From Akkermansia muciniphila (GTDB taxonomy: Bacteria; Verrucomicrobiota; Verrucomicrobiia; Opitutales; Opitutaceae), in NCBI GenBank assembly GCA_945888375.1, contig CAMCZZ010000005.1:62001-126000 (forward strand): 64,000 nucleotides of DNA, in the 5' to 3' direction. The notes beneath the pieces are model-generated. The model had not been told where the DNA came from. It saw only the letters and a program-made list of their open reading frames with translations, and ran no database searches. How positions within the stretch are numbered: the first letter of the stretch is position 1; each line of letters begins with the position of its first letter. Shown here piece after piece: positions 1 to 8,524 of the stretch. The position numbers and the translations under genes were made by a program.

Positions 1-457
1 AAAAGCGGGGCGTGGTGGAGGGCGTAATCTCCACTTGATACAACCGGATGAGCGGGTGGCCGCCGCCGAGTGTGACGAGGTCGCCGTTCAGGCTGCTTTC
101 CACCTTTACCTGCATGTTGGACTGGCCGGAGCAGAGCCAGACCTCGCCGACAAGAACGTCGGAGAAGACGAGGGTTTTTTCGCCGCTGGTGATAGTGAGC
201 GTGTCTGGGGTGGCGCTGGCGGATTCGGGAGCGAGTTTGGCGAGCCACTTGCCCTCGGCGTCGGCGACGGTCTCGACCGACTGCCGGCCGAAGGAGATTT
301 TCACTGTGGCACCGGCGTCGGCCCGGCCCCACACCGGCAGGGGTTGGTCCCGCTGGAGGACCATGTGATCGGAGAAGATATTGGGCAGCTCGAGGGCCCG
401 GAGAAAAACCGGCGCGGCGAAGAGGAGCAGACCAAGCAGGGGACGAAGCAAAATCAT
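1..457 (-). CDS. Sialate O-acetylesterase (SASA family), N-terminal part; truncated by window edge
   Basis: Minus-strand translation from ATG at 457: MILLRPLLGLLLFAAPVFLRALELPNIFSDHMVLQRDQPLPVWGRA...GEVWLCSGQSNMQ; signal peptide and GQSNM motif; open to position 1. Confidence 0.85.
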   Translation of the reverse strand, partial: MILLRPLLGLLLFAAPVFLRALELPNIFSDHMVLQRDQPLPVWGRADAGATVKISFGRQSVETVADAEGKWLAKLAPESASATPDTLTITSGEKTLVFSDVLVGEVWLCSGQSNMQVKVESSLNGDLVTLGGGHPLIRLYQVEITPSTTPRF

Positions 458-1848
458 GGGGAGGCCGGGGTGGGGGCGGGGGATGGGCGGGCGATGCCGC
501 CAAACCAGAGCAGAGCGAGGGCGAGCGGGTGCAGGGCGGCCATGGCGAGGAACCACGGGCCGTAGCCCTGGCCGGACACCATCTCGAGCAGTGGACCGAG
601 CAGTTTCTGGAAGGCGGCGTCGAGGAAGCCGGCGGCCTTGGTGGACGGGCCGGAGACCATGACCGCGACGATCATGTTCATGATGATGCCGCCTAGCGTG
701 CTGCCCGCTGCCACCACGCTGAAAATCGTCCCGAGCGAGTGCTTGGGGGCGACGTCCACGATCAAGGCGCTGATGTTAATCAGCCAGGAAAGGGAGGCGA
801 AGACCACGATGCTGGTCAGCACCATGGTGGGAGGCAGACCGCTCACGCTGGCGATCAGTGGGGAGAGGGGCGTTATGCACGCGCAGCCCAGCATGACCCA
901 CAGACGGGCGCGAATGGGGGTGGCGCCGCGCTTGATCAACACGCCGGAGAGCCAGCCGCCGGCCAGGGAGCCGACGCCGGCGGCGGCGTAGACGATCCAG
1001 GTGATGGTGAGGTCGGACTGGGCGACGCCTCTGTCGGTATGCAAATACTTGGCGAACCAGAATTGATAAAAATACCAGACCGGATCGGTCAGCAGGCGGC
1101 CGACCAGCAGCAGCCAGAGGGGTTTGAAAGTGAGAACTTTTCCCCACGACCAGGCCTTCTCGTCGGTGGTGGGGTTGGGTGCAGGCGCGCCGTCCTGAAT
1201 ATAGTCCCTCTCGACCGGGGTGATAAACCGGCTCTCGGACGGCTTTCGATAAAGGAGAAGCCACGGGATGACCCAGAGCACGCCCAGCGCGCCGGTGATC
1301 AGAAACGCCATGCGCCAGCCGGTGCCGTGGCCGAAGAGCGAATTAACCCACGGCAGGTTCTCCGCGTAATCATAGGCGGCCAGGGGAATCACGATGTAGG
1401 GCGCGACGGTGGCGCCGATGGTGGCGCCCATGGTGTAGAAACCGATGGCGAGGGCGCGTTCCCGGGAGGGAAACCACTCCGAGACGATCTTCGAGGCGGC
1501 GGGCCAGATGCCGGCCTCGCCCAGGCCGAGCGAGAACCGCAGCGCGCTCATCGAGCGCATGCCCTGAGCCCAGGCGGTCGCGAGATTCGAGAGTGACCAC
1601 CAGACCACAAAAAGCAGGGTGCTGTTTCGGGTGCCCATTTTGTCCACCAGCTTGCCGGAAACGAGGTAGGCGAGCGTGTAGGCGACTAGGAAGATGTTCA
1701 GGATGTTCGCGTAGTCGCGGTTATCCAGGCCGAGGTCGGCCTGGATGGTCGGGGCGAGCACGGAGAGGACCTGGCGGTCCACGTAATTTAGGACCGCGGC
1801 GAGGAAAACCAGCACGACGATCCACCAGCGCATTCCTTTGATTTTCAT
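454..1848 (-). CDS. MFS transporter, anion:cation symporter / hexuronate transporter-like
   Basis: 464 aa; MRWWIVVLVFLAAVLNYVDRQVLSVLAPTIQADLGL..., multiple TM segments. Confidence 0.85.
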   Translation of the reverse strand: MKIKGMRWWIVVLVFLAAVLNYVDRQVLSVLAPTIQADLGLDNRDYANILNIFLVAYTLAYLVSGKLVDKMGTRNSTLLFVVWWSLSNLATAWAQGMRSMSALRFSLGLGEAGIWPAASKIVSEWFPSRERALAIGFYTMGATIGATVAPYIVIPLAAYDYAENLPWVNSLFGHGTGWRMAFLITGALGVLWVIPWLLLYRKPSESRFITPVERDYIQDGAPAPNPTTDEKAWSWGKVLTFKPLWLLLVGRLLTDPVWYFYQFWFAKYLHTDRGVAQSDLTITWIVYAAAGVGSLAGGWLSGVLIKRGATPIRARLWVMLGCACITPLSPLIASVSGLPPTMVLTSIVVFASLSWLINISALIVDVAPKHSLGTIFSVVAAGSTLGGIIMNMIVAVMVSGPSTKAAGFLDAAFQKLLGPLLEMVSGQGYGPWFLAMAALHPLALALLWFGGIARPSPAPTPASP

Positions 1849-1851
1849 GAG

Positions 1852-3621
1852 TTATAGGGAAGGGGTGGTTTGTGAAGCGGAGTCGAACCGCAGGTAGGCC
1901 AGGCTGAGGCACCAGGCGGCGCCGTAGTTCACCCAGCCCTCGGCGTGGCGATAGGCGCCTTCCGGGTTGAAGGGGAACATCTCGCTGCCGGGCGCGGCGG
2001 AGAGGGATCCGCGGCATAGTTCAAGTCGGGCGCAGATACCTTCCTTGTGATGTTTCGGCCAGCCTCGTTCGACCTCGGGAAAGCCCATTTCCGGTTTGGC
2101 GGGTGCGGCCGCTAGGCGGGGGTTGCGACCGAAGATGTGGTCGATGGCGGCGGTGGATATCTGATCCAGCCGGGCTTTTTTAACCGGATCGTCTGTAACC
2201 CAACCGGCGGCGGTGGCGATGGCGGGAAACGATATCAGATTGCCGACATCGTTGAGCTTGGGAATCGACCAGTGCTCTTGCAGATCATACCTCCGGTAGT
2301 CCCAGAGGTTGTCCGACCGGCTCAGCGCGACGTCCACCCAAGCGTTGATTTTTTCTTTCAGGCCGGCGGGGGCCTCCCGAGGGTATTTTTGCAGCAGCCA
2401 TACGAGGTTGGGGATGGTGCGGTGCTCGCTCATCCGGTGCCCCTTGGTCGTGCGCGGATCGTTCCAATCGAGATTCATTATGCACCAGTCGGCCTGCTTG
2501 ACGGCGGCTTCGAGGTAGATTGCGGCGTCATCCCTGCCTTCCCGTTTGGCCACCTCATGCATGAGGAGATTTGGGACGATGGAATGGCCCGGCGCGTGTC
2601 TGCCTTTGTAGGGGTGAAGCAAGCCACCCATCGGGTTTCCCTCCTTAAGATCCGCCGGGGTCAGATACGTTTTCGGCTCCCACCACGGGCTGACTGCGAG
2701 GGAAGGTCTCCAATTGCCAAAGCAAAAATCCCGGCATCTTTGATAGAACGATTCGGGCAGCCATTTTTTAAGCGTCGGCCACGCCCAGATCACGTAGGCG
2801 ACCTGTTCCACCGTCTGGGGGTGAACCCTCCATTTGTCCGGATCGCTAGAGGGGTCCTGGGTCAGGGGATTGACCAGATAGAATCCCGCGCCCCAGTGGA
2901 TAAGTTTCACCACGTCCGGGGCATCGGCGGCTGGCGCTTCGAGATCATAGTAGGCCCGCACGGAATTCATGAAGCCCTTGCCGCCCGGGTCCTTGTCGAT
3001 GAAGTTGAATTCCGGTGCGATCGCACGCGGCTTGTCGGCGGCCCAGTCGATTTGTTTCGGCATGGATTCCACGCGGGCCGGGTCGGCGAGGTAAAACAGC
3101 ACCAAGGCCGGAAGGATGGCGTCGTAGTAGGTGCCGTCGCGCCAGGGGCAGCCGCCGTAGGCGCTGGCGTGGGTGCCGGTCGCGGAGCGGGCATCGTTCA
3201 GGAAGTCCACCGCGGGCTGCCAGAACTGCTCTCGATAAAGATCGGCCCGGATCAAGAAGGGGTCGCTGGCGGCGGGCGCGCCGTCCGCCGCTGGCACCTT
3301 GACTCGGTATCGCACGGAGGAATCGGCGGGCTGGAACGCCGAAAAATCGCCGATGCTGCCGGTGATTCGGCCTTGGAACACCGCCGTGCTCTCGTTCGCG
3401 GCGTGGAGGGTGAACGGCGTGTCGTCGGCGGCTTTGGGGGCGGTGAAGCGCTTCGGGCGTCCGGTCTCGTAGCCTACCTGGTTTACGGCGATGGGCTGCT
3501 GGCCGAATGCCGGATCGGACTCTGTAGCGACGGCGGCTAGACCGAGCAAGGGGCAGACCTGAAGGCCGGCCAGCAGGAACTGAACGAGACCTGGCCGGCG
3601 AGGGGAGCGGAGGAGAGGCAT
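1852..3621 (-). CDS. Divergent glycoside hydrolase family 9-like protein (N-terminal cellulase Ig-like domain)
   Basis: Start inferred at MPLLRSPRRPGLVQ inside the longer ORF; QPIAVNQVGYETGRPKRFT and FPFNPEGAYRHAEGWVNYGAAW segments. Confidence 0.7.
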   Translation of the reverse strand: MPLLRSPRRPGLVQFLLAGLQVCPLLGLAAVATESDPAFGQQPIAVNQVGYETGRPKRFTAPKAADDTPFTLHAANESTAVFQGRITGSIGDFSAFQPADSSVRYRVKVPAADGAPAASDPFLIRADLYREQFWQPAVDFLNDARSATGTHASAYGGCPWRDGTYYDAILPALVLFYLADPARVESMPKQIDWAADKPRAIAPEFNFIDKDPGGKGFMNSVRAYYDLEAPAADAPDVVKLIHWGAGFYLVNPLTQDPSSDPDKWRVHPQTVEQVAYVIWAWPTLKKWLPESFYQRCRDFCFGNWRPSLAVSPWWEPKTYLTPADLKEGNPMGGLLHPYKGRHAPGHSIVPNLLMHEVAKREGRDDAAIYLEAAVKQADWCIMNLDWNDPRTTKGHRMSEHRTIPNLVWLLQKYPREAPAGLKEKINAWVDVALSRSDNLWDYRRYDLQEHWSIPKLNDVGNLISFPAIATAAGWVTDDPVKKARLDQISTAAIDHIFGRNPRLAAAPAKPEMGFPEVERGWPKHHKEGICARLELCRGSLSAAPGSEMFPFNPEGAYRHAEGWVNYGAAWCLSLAYLRFDSASQTTPSL

Positions 3622-3650
3622 GGGTGGGTTATTAGACGAGGGAGGTCGGA

Positions 3651-5246
3651 TCAAAGGCGGGTGCGCGGGCTGGCCTGGGCGGTCGCGAGTTGCTCGGCGA
3701 GGCGCTGGGCTTCGGCGGGGCGTAGCGCGAAAAGATTCTGTTTTTCCCCAGGGTCGGCGGAGAGGTCGAACAGGCCGGGGCGGGCCGGGGTGTCGGCGGC
3801 CTTGCGGGCGGACTTCCAGCCGTCGGCGGTGTCTAGGTCGGGAATATACTTCCACCGTCCGCTGCGCAGGGCGAGGCGGCCGTTGCCATCCTGGAGAATG
3901 AGGGAATCCCGTTTCGGCGCATCGGTGCGGCCGAGCAGGGGCGGCAGGAAATCGAAGCTGTCGGCAAACGCCTCCGCCGGCGGGGTGACTCCAGCGGCGG
4001 CGCAGATCGTGGCGGGTATGTCCAGTGTGGATACGAGATCGACTGATTCGCCGGGGCTGATCCGGGCGGGCCAGCGGACGATGAAGGGCACGCGGCTGCC
4101 ACCCTCCCAGAGGCCGGATTTTATGCCGCGAAACGGGCCGGTGGGGCGGTGACCCTGCTCCTCGTTGATGTAGGCGCCGTTGTCGCTGCTGTAGATGACG
4201 AGGGTGTTTTCCGCTAGGCCCAGGGTGTCGAGCGACTGCAGAAGTGCGCCGAGCGAGGCGTCGAATTCCAGCAGCAGGTCGGCGCGGTCGCCCAGGCCGC
4301 TGCGGCCCTTGAAGCGCGGGCCGGGGACCTTGGGGGCGTGGACGTTGTGGGGGGCGTAGTAGAGGAAGAATCGATTGGCCCGGTTGCGCTCGATGAACGC
4401 GATGCTTTCCCGGGTGTGGATATCGGCCAGCTCGGTGTCTTTCCACCACGCGGCTTTGCCGCCCTTGGCCCAACCGATGCGATTGCGGCCGGCGGCCCAG
4501 GGTGACATCCCGGCGGCCTCGGCCTCGGCTTTATCGTAGGTGTAGGAAACGGGATCGGCCGGATCGAGGCCCTCCACGCGGTGGTTCCGCACCAGCATGG
4601 TGGGGATGCGATCGTTGGTCGCGGGTATGCCGAAAAACTCGTCGAAGCCGACCTCCAGTGGACCGGGGCGAAGTTCTTGGTTGTAGTCCGGCTTGGTCAG
4701 GCCGAAGCCGAGGTGCCACTTGCCGATGATCGCGGTGCGGTAGCCGGCCTGGCGGAGAAGGCCGGGCGCGGTGGGTTGGTCGGTGGGGATGAGCAGCGGG
4801 GAGGCGCCGTTGGCCACCCCGCGGTTCACGCCGACCTTATCGCTGCGCCAAGCGTAGGACCCGGTGAGCAGGGAATAACGCGTCGGGGTGCATACTGCAG
4901 CGGACGAGTAGCCCTGGTCGAAGCGTCGGCCTTCGCGGGCGAGCCGGTCGATATTCGGGGTGGCGATCTGGGTGGCGCCGTAACAGCCGGCATCGCCCCA
5001 GCCGATGTCGTCGGCGAGGACCACGATGATATTGGGGGCGACCTCGACCGGGGGCGGCGGGCTAGCGGGTCGCGGGGAGGCGGCGAAAGCGCTCAGTGCG
5101 GTGGTCACGCCGAGAACGAAAAAACGGGAGAGCAGGGAAGGAATTTTCACCGTGGGTGTCTTGGGGTAAAGGGCGGTTTTGGGGCGAAGGGACGGCCTCA
5201 ATCGGTCGCAGGCGGGAGCGCCCCGAGCGACCACTGGTCGCGCCAA
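3651..5246 (-). CDS. Sulfatase (arylsulfatase family, secreted)
   Basis: NIIVVLADDIGWGDAGCYGA...CTPTRYSLLTGSYAWR: Cys-type sulfatase signature C-x-P-x-R; true start may be internal near 5153. Confidence 0.9.
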   Translation of the reverse strand: MARPVVARGAPACDRLRPSLRPKTALYPKTPTVKIPSLLSRFFVLGVTTALSAFAASPRPASPPPPVEVAPNIIVVLADDIGWGDAGCYGATQIATPNIDRLAREGRRFDQGYSSAAVCTPTRYSLLTGSYAWRSDKVGVNRGVANGASPLLIPTDQPTAPGLLRQAGYRTAIIGKWHLGFGLTKPDYNQELRPGPLEVGFDEFFGIPATNDRIPTMLVRNHRVEGLDPADPVSYTYDKAEAEAAGMSPWAAGRNRIGWAKGGKAAWWKDTELADIHTRESIAFIERNRANRFFLYYAPHNVHAPKVPGPRFKGRSGLGDRADLLLEFDASLGALLQSLDTLGLAENTLVIYSSDNGAYINEEQGHRPTGPFRGIKSGLWEGGSRVPFIVRWPARISPGESVDLVSTLDIPATICAAAGVTPPAEAFADSFDFLPPLLGRTDAPKRDSLILQDGNGRLALRSGRWKYIPDLDTADGWKSARKAADTPARPGLFDLSADPGEKQNLFALRPAEAQRLAEQLATAQASPRTRL

Positions 5247-6262
5247 GGAATGGTCATGCGGCCGGTCTCGAACGAGATCGGCAGCCAGACGTGAAGGCTC
5301 TCGTAGGGGTGGTCGGGCTTGTTGATATCAAAAAAAGCGAGGTGGGTCGCGGTCGGTCCGGGCAGGGAAAGGATAAACGTGGACTGGCCGCCGTAGGTCA
5401 GTTCGGGGCCGAGACCGTTGTGGGGATTTACCCCTTCGCAGGGGTTGCCGTGATCCACCCAGGGGCCGAAAAGCGAAGAGGCGGAGAAAGAGCGGGCGGC
5501 GTTGGGGGCCCAGCCGGTCGAGCCCGAGGCGAGCAGCCAATAGCGTCCGTCGCGCTTCAACACGGCGGGCGCTTCGGTGGCCCGGGTGATGCCGGCCGCG
5601 ACCTCATAGGGACCGGCGGGGAGGAGGTAGTCGTCCTGCATTTTTCCCACCACCAAGGCTTTGTCGGGTTTACGGACTGCCAGGTGGTAAAGGGTGCCGT
5701 CGCTGTCTTGGAAAATCGCGAAATCGCCCGTGCCCTCCGGCGAGCCGCCGCCGAGAAACTTGTGTTGGTAAACGAAGGGGCCGGCCGGGCCGGTGGCGGT
5801 CGCCACTCCGACAAACCCGACCCGGGTGCCATGGCCGCGCAGATAAAGTTTAAAAAACAAAACGAAGCGGCGCGTCGTCGAATTATACACCACCTTGGGC
5901 CGGTCGAAATTGACTCCCGGGGTCAGGTCCCGGCTGGGTGGGGCGTCGATTGGCAGAACCAGGCCCAGATCCTGCCAGTTCATCAAATCGTGCGACGCGT
6001 AGGCATGCACTCCGCCGTCGGCGTGCTGGGCTTCGGACAGTCCCTCGATCTTGTGCGTGCCATACCAATAAAACAGACCCTGGTGGGAGAGCACGCCGCC
6101 GCCGTGGGCGTTGATCGGTTGTCCGCCGCCGTCCCGCCAGACCTGGCCGGGCTGGAACTCGGTCCGCGCGGGAGCCGTCGGAGCGGCAGCGGCCCCGGGT
6201 GCCGCGTGCGGGGCGAGCACGACTGCGAAAAACGCGAGGACGAGGGCGGCGGGGTGGGGCAT
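5198..6262 (-). CDS. GH43-like five-bladed beta-propeller glycosidase, secreted
   Basis: MPHPAALVLAFFAVVLAPHAAPG signal; HGGGVLSHQGLFYWYGTHK, SHDLMNWQDLG, EAPAVLKRDGRYWLLASGSTGW. Confidence 0.75.
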   Translation of the reverse strand: MPHPAALVLAFFAVVLAPHAAPGAAAAPTAPARTEFQPGQVWRDGGGQPINAHGGGVLSHQGLFYWYGTHKIEGLSEAQHADGGVHAYASHDLMNWQDLGLVLPIDAPPSRDLTPGVNFDRPKVVYNSTTRRFVLFFKLYLRGHGTRVGFVGVATATGPAGPFVYQHKFLGGGSPEGTGDFAIFQDSDGTLYHLAVRKPDKALVVGKMQDDYLLPAGPYEVAAGITRATEAPAVLKRDGRYWLLASGSTGWAPNAARSFSASSLFGPWVDHGNPCEGVNPHNGLGPELTYGGQSTFILSLPGPTATHLAFFDINKPDHPYESLHVWLPISFETGRMTIPWRDQWSLGALPPATD

Positions 6263-6288
6263 GGGGTGGTGTTCGGGCGGGTGGGGCG

Positions 6289-8388
6289 TCACTTTTCCCC
6301 GGCGGGCCGGGGCGGAGGCGGACTGCCGATGCGGGTGGGGCGGGGGGAGCGGCGGTAGTCGTAGAGTTCGTCCGAAACGGCGGTGAAAGCCTCCACCAAT
6401 GAGACGACCGGGCGGTCCACGATGCTGACGAGGCCGACGCCGAAGTTTTCTCCATCGTAGCGGCCGGTGACGGCCTGGCCGGACCATTGAAACCAGTGGG
6501 CGCCGACGATCTGCGGGTGGCGGAGGGCGTCGGAGAGGTAGGCGTGGACGAGGTCGGCTTGGTTGCGCGAATCGGCGGCCCAGGTGAGTCCGACGCCCCA
6601 AACGCCGTAATCGCGGGTGCCGAAATGGAATTCTCCGATGAGGATCGGCTTATCGACGACGGTATGGATGGAAAAACCAGCCACGCCGTAGCGGTAGGCG
6701 TTCACGCTGACCACGTCGCAATGACGCGATGCGGCGGCGGTGACCACGGGATTCCACACGTGGAATCGGCACCCCAGATAAAGGTGTCGGGGGAAGTGTT
6801 TATCCATGGCCCGCGCGCAGGCTGCGAAATAGGTGTCCACATACAGGGCGAGAAAGTCCTCCAGGTCCTTTAGGTAGGCTCCGGGAACGTCGGGTCCGGA
6901 ATGCGGACGCACGTTTTCGAAAGAGTCGAATTCGCTGCCCCACGCCTGGTTGAGGGCGGCGAGCGTGGGGTGCCGTTGACGGAGGAAAGCCACCAGCGCC
7001 TGGCGAGCGGGCGTCCGGGGAGAGCTGCGGAGGATCTGGGCGACCAGCTCGGTGCCGCCTCTCCAATCGAGTTCGTTGTCGATGAACACGCCGAGCAACC
7101 AGGGGCTGTTGCCGTGGAGCGCGGCGAGGCTCGCGAGGTTGTTTTCCAGGTCGTTTTTGAACTCGGCCGAGTAGGGGTCGGCGATTTTTTTATTTTCGGC
7201 AATGTGCTGGTAGCCGACGTGAACGATGAGGCTGTAGGGGATGCGGCGGGACGCGGTCATATCATCCATCGACCAAGCGCCGGCGGTGTTGAATCCCCAG
7301 CTCAACATCCGCGCGATCGACACCTCGGCGTGGTCGCCGCGCCAGTTCGCCGGGTCGTGCTTCGCCTTCACGTTGTCGGTGTAGTGGTCGAGTTCCTCCC
7401 GGTCGCGCACCGCCTTGGGGAAGAGGTGTTCCCGCCCCTTCACGCGGGTCGTGGAGCTGGTGCCTGCGCCGTTGATGCCGAGCGACCAGAAGAGATGTCC
7501 CTCTGGGTCGACAAACCACCACCTCCCGTCGATTTTCTCCACCCGGAAAAAGCCCGTGGCGGCCCGCGGCGGGCTGCCGAGGTCGCCCCCGAAACGGCTG
7601 CGCCCGGCGCGAGGTCCCTTGGTGGCCGCGACCAAGGCCTGGTCTTGCCCGGCATCCGCCCGGAGCTCGGCGGCGTCCTCGGCTTTGCCCGGCCACGTCT
7701 TGCCGCAATCCTGACCGAGCTCGTCCACCAGGGGAAACGCGAGAGTATCTAGGCGCGCCGGGTCGACCGAGTATTCCGCCAGGCCGACGGGGTGTTTGAG
7801 GCGGAGAGTTTGTCCGCTTCTCGCGCCATGCCACGTTACCTCGACCGTCACCCGCACGATCGCGGCGGCATCCAAGTGGCGCCAGTGGCTTTGATGGCCC
7901 CAGGGGAAGGCGTAGAGGTCACCCAGCCGACGAACAAAGGCGTGATCTTTGGGCAGAGCGGGGCGGACCATGAATACATGCAGAGCGGTGTGCTCGCCCG
8001 GCCTGACTAAAAAGCGCGTTTCGACGCGCTTCGTGTAGTCGTCCTTCCGGCTGCTTGTGCCGCTCACCAGCACGTCCAGCTCTGCGTCTGATCCGTTTTG
8101 CACTTGGACGGCGAGATCGCGAAAAGCGGACAGATCCAGCACCTCCCCTGGATAGGAAAACTCGATCACTGCCCGGCCGACGGTGCCAGGCAGCGTCAGG
8201 TCCACCGCGCCTTCCACGCCGTGCTTTATTTGCTCGGCTCCAGTGACTTTTACCGAGGGCGCCGGAGGAGCCGAAGGGCCGGGGCCGGCGGGCGAGGAGG
8301 AGGCGCCCTTCCCGGCTAGGACCAGGCACAACACGAATGCGAGCCCGCAAAGGGGGCGCGCGGTCGTCGGCCGGGGGAGGGGCATCAT
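6289..8388 (-). CDS. Clan GH-A glycosidase, GH50/beta-agarase-like
   Basis: FFRVEKIDGRWWFVDPEGHLFWSLGINGAGT; FIDNELDW (acid/base context); ILIGEFHFGTRD (nucleophile context); start inferred at MMPLPRP. Confidence 0.7.
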   Translation of the reverse strand: MMPLPRPTTARPLCGLAFVLCLVLAGKGASSSPAGPGPSAPPAPSVKVTGAEQIKHGVEGAVDLTLPGTVGRAVIEFSYPGEVLDLSAFRDLAVQVQNGSDAELDVLVSGTSSRKDDYTKRVETRFLVRPGEHTALHVFMVRPALPKDHAFVRRLGDLYAFPWGHQSHWRHLDAAAIVRVTVEVTWHGARSGQTLRLKHPVGLAEYSVDPARLDTLAFPLVDELGQDCGKTWPGKAEDAAELRADAGQDQALVAATKGPRAGRSRFGGDLGSPPRAATGFFRVEKIDGRWWFVDPEGHLFWSLGINGAGTSSTTRVKGREHLFPKAVRDREELDHYTDNVKAKHDPANWRGDHAEVSIARMLSWGFNTAGAWSMDDMTASRRIPYSLIVHVGYQHIAENKKIADPYSAEFKNDLENNLASLAALHGNSPWLLGVFIDNELDWRGGTELVAQILRSSPRTPARQALVAFLRQRHPTLAALNQAWGSEFDSFENVRPHSGPDVPGAYLKDLEDFLALYVDTYFAACARAMDKHFPRHLYLGCRFHVWNPVVTAAASRHCDVVSVNAYRYGVAGFSIHTVVDKPILIGEFHFGTRDYGVWGVGLTWAADSRNQADLVHAYLSDALRHPQIVGAHWFQWSGQAVTGRYDGENFGVGLVSIVDRPVVSLVEAFTAVSDELYDYRRSPRPTRIGSPPPPRPAGEK

Positions 8389-8524
8389 GGGGAAAACGAG
8401 GAGAGGGCGGGTCTTGGACCGCGGTCGATCAGAGCAGAAAGGGCGCAGGAGGAGCGAGCTTCGGCGATCATCCTTTCTACTAGCTAGCGCAGAAGGGATG
8501 GCATTTCGCGGTTGACGACCTAAA

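Noticed and set aside
3622-4473. N-terminal 284 aa of the 873-aa ORF 1852..4473
   Set aside because: Arg/Pro-rich out-of-frame reading of the sulfatase gene; a signal peptide begins at the internal Met (3621).
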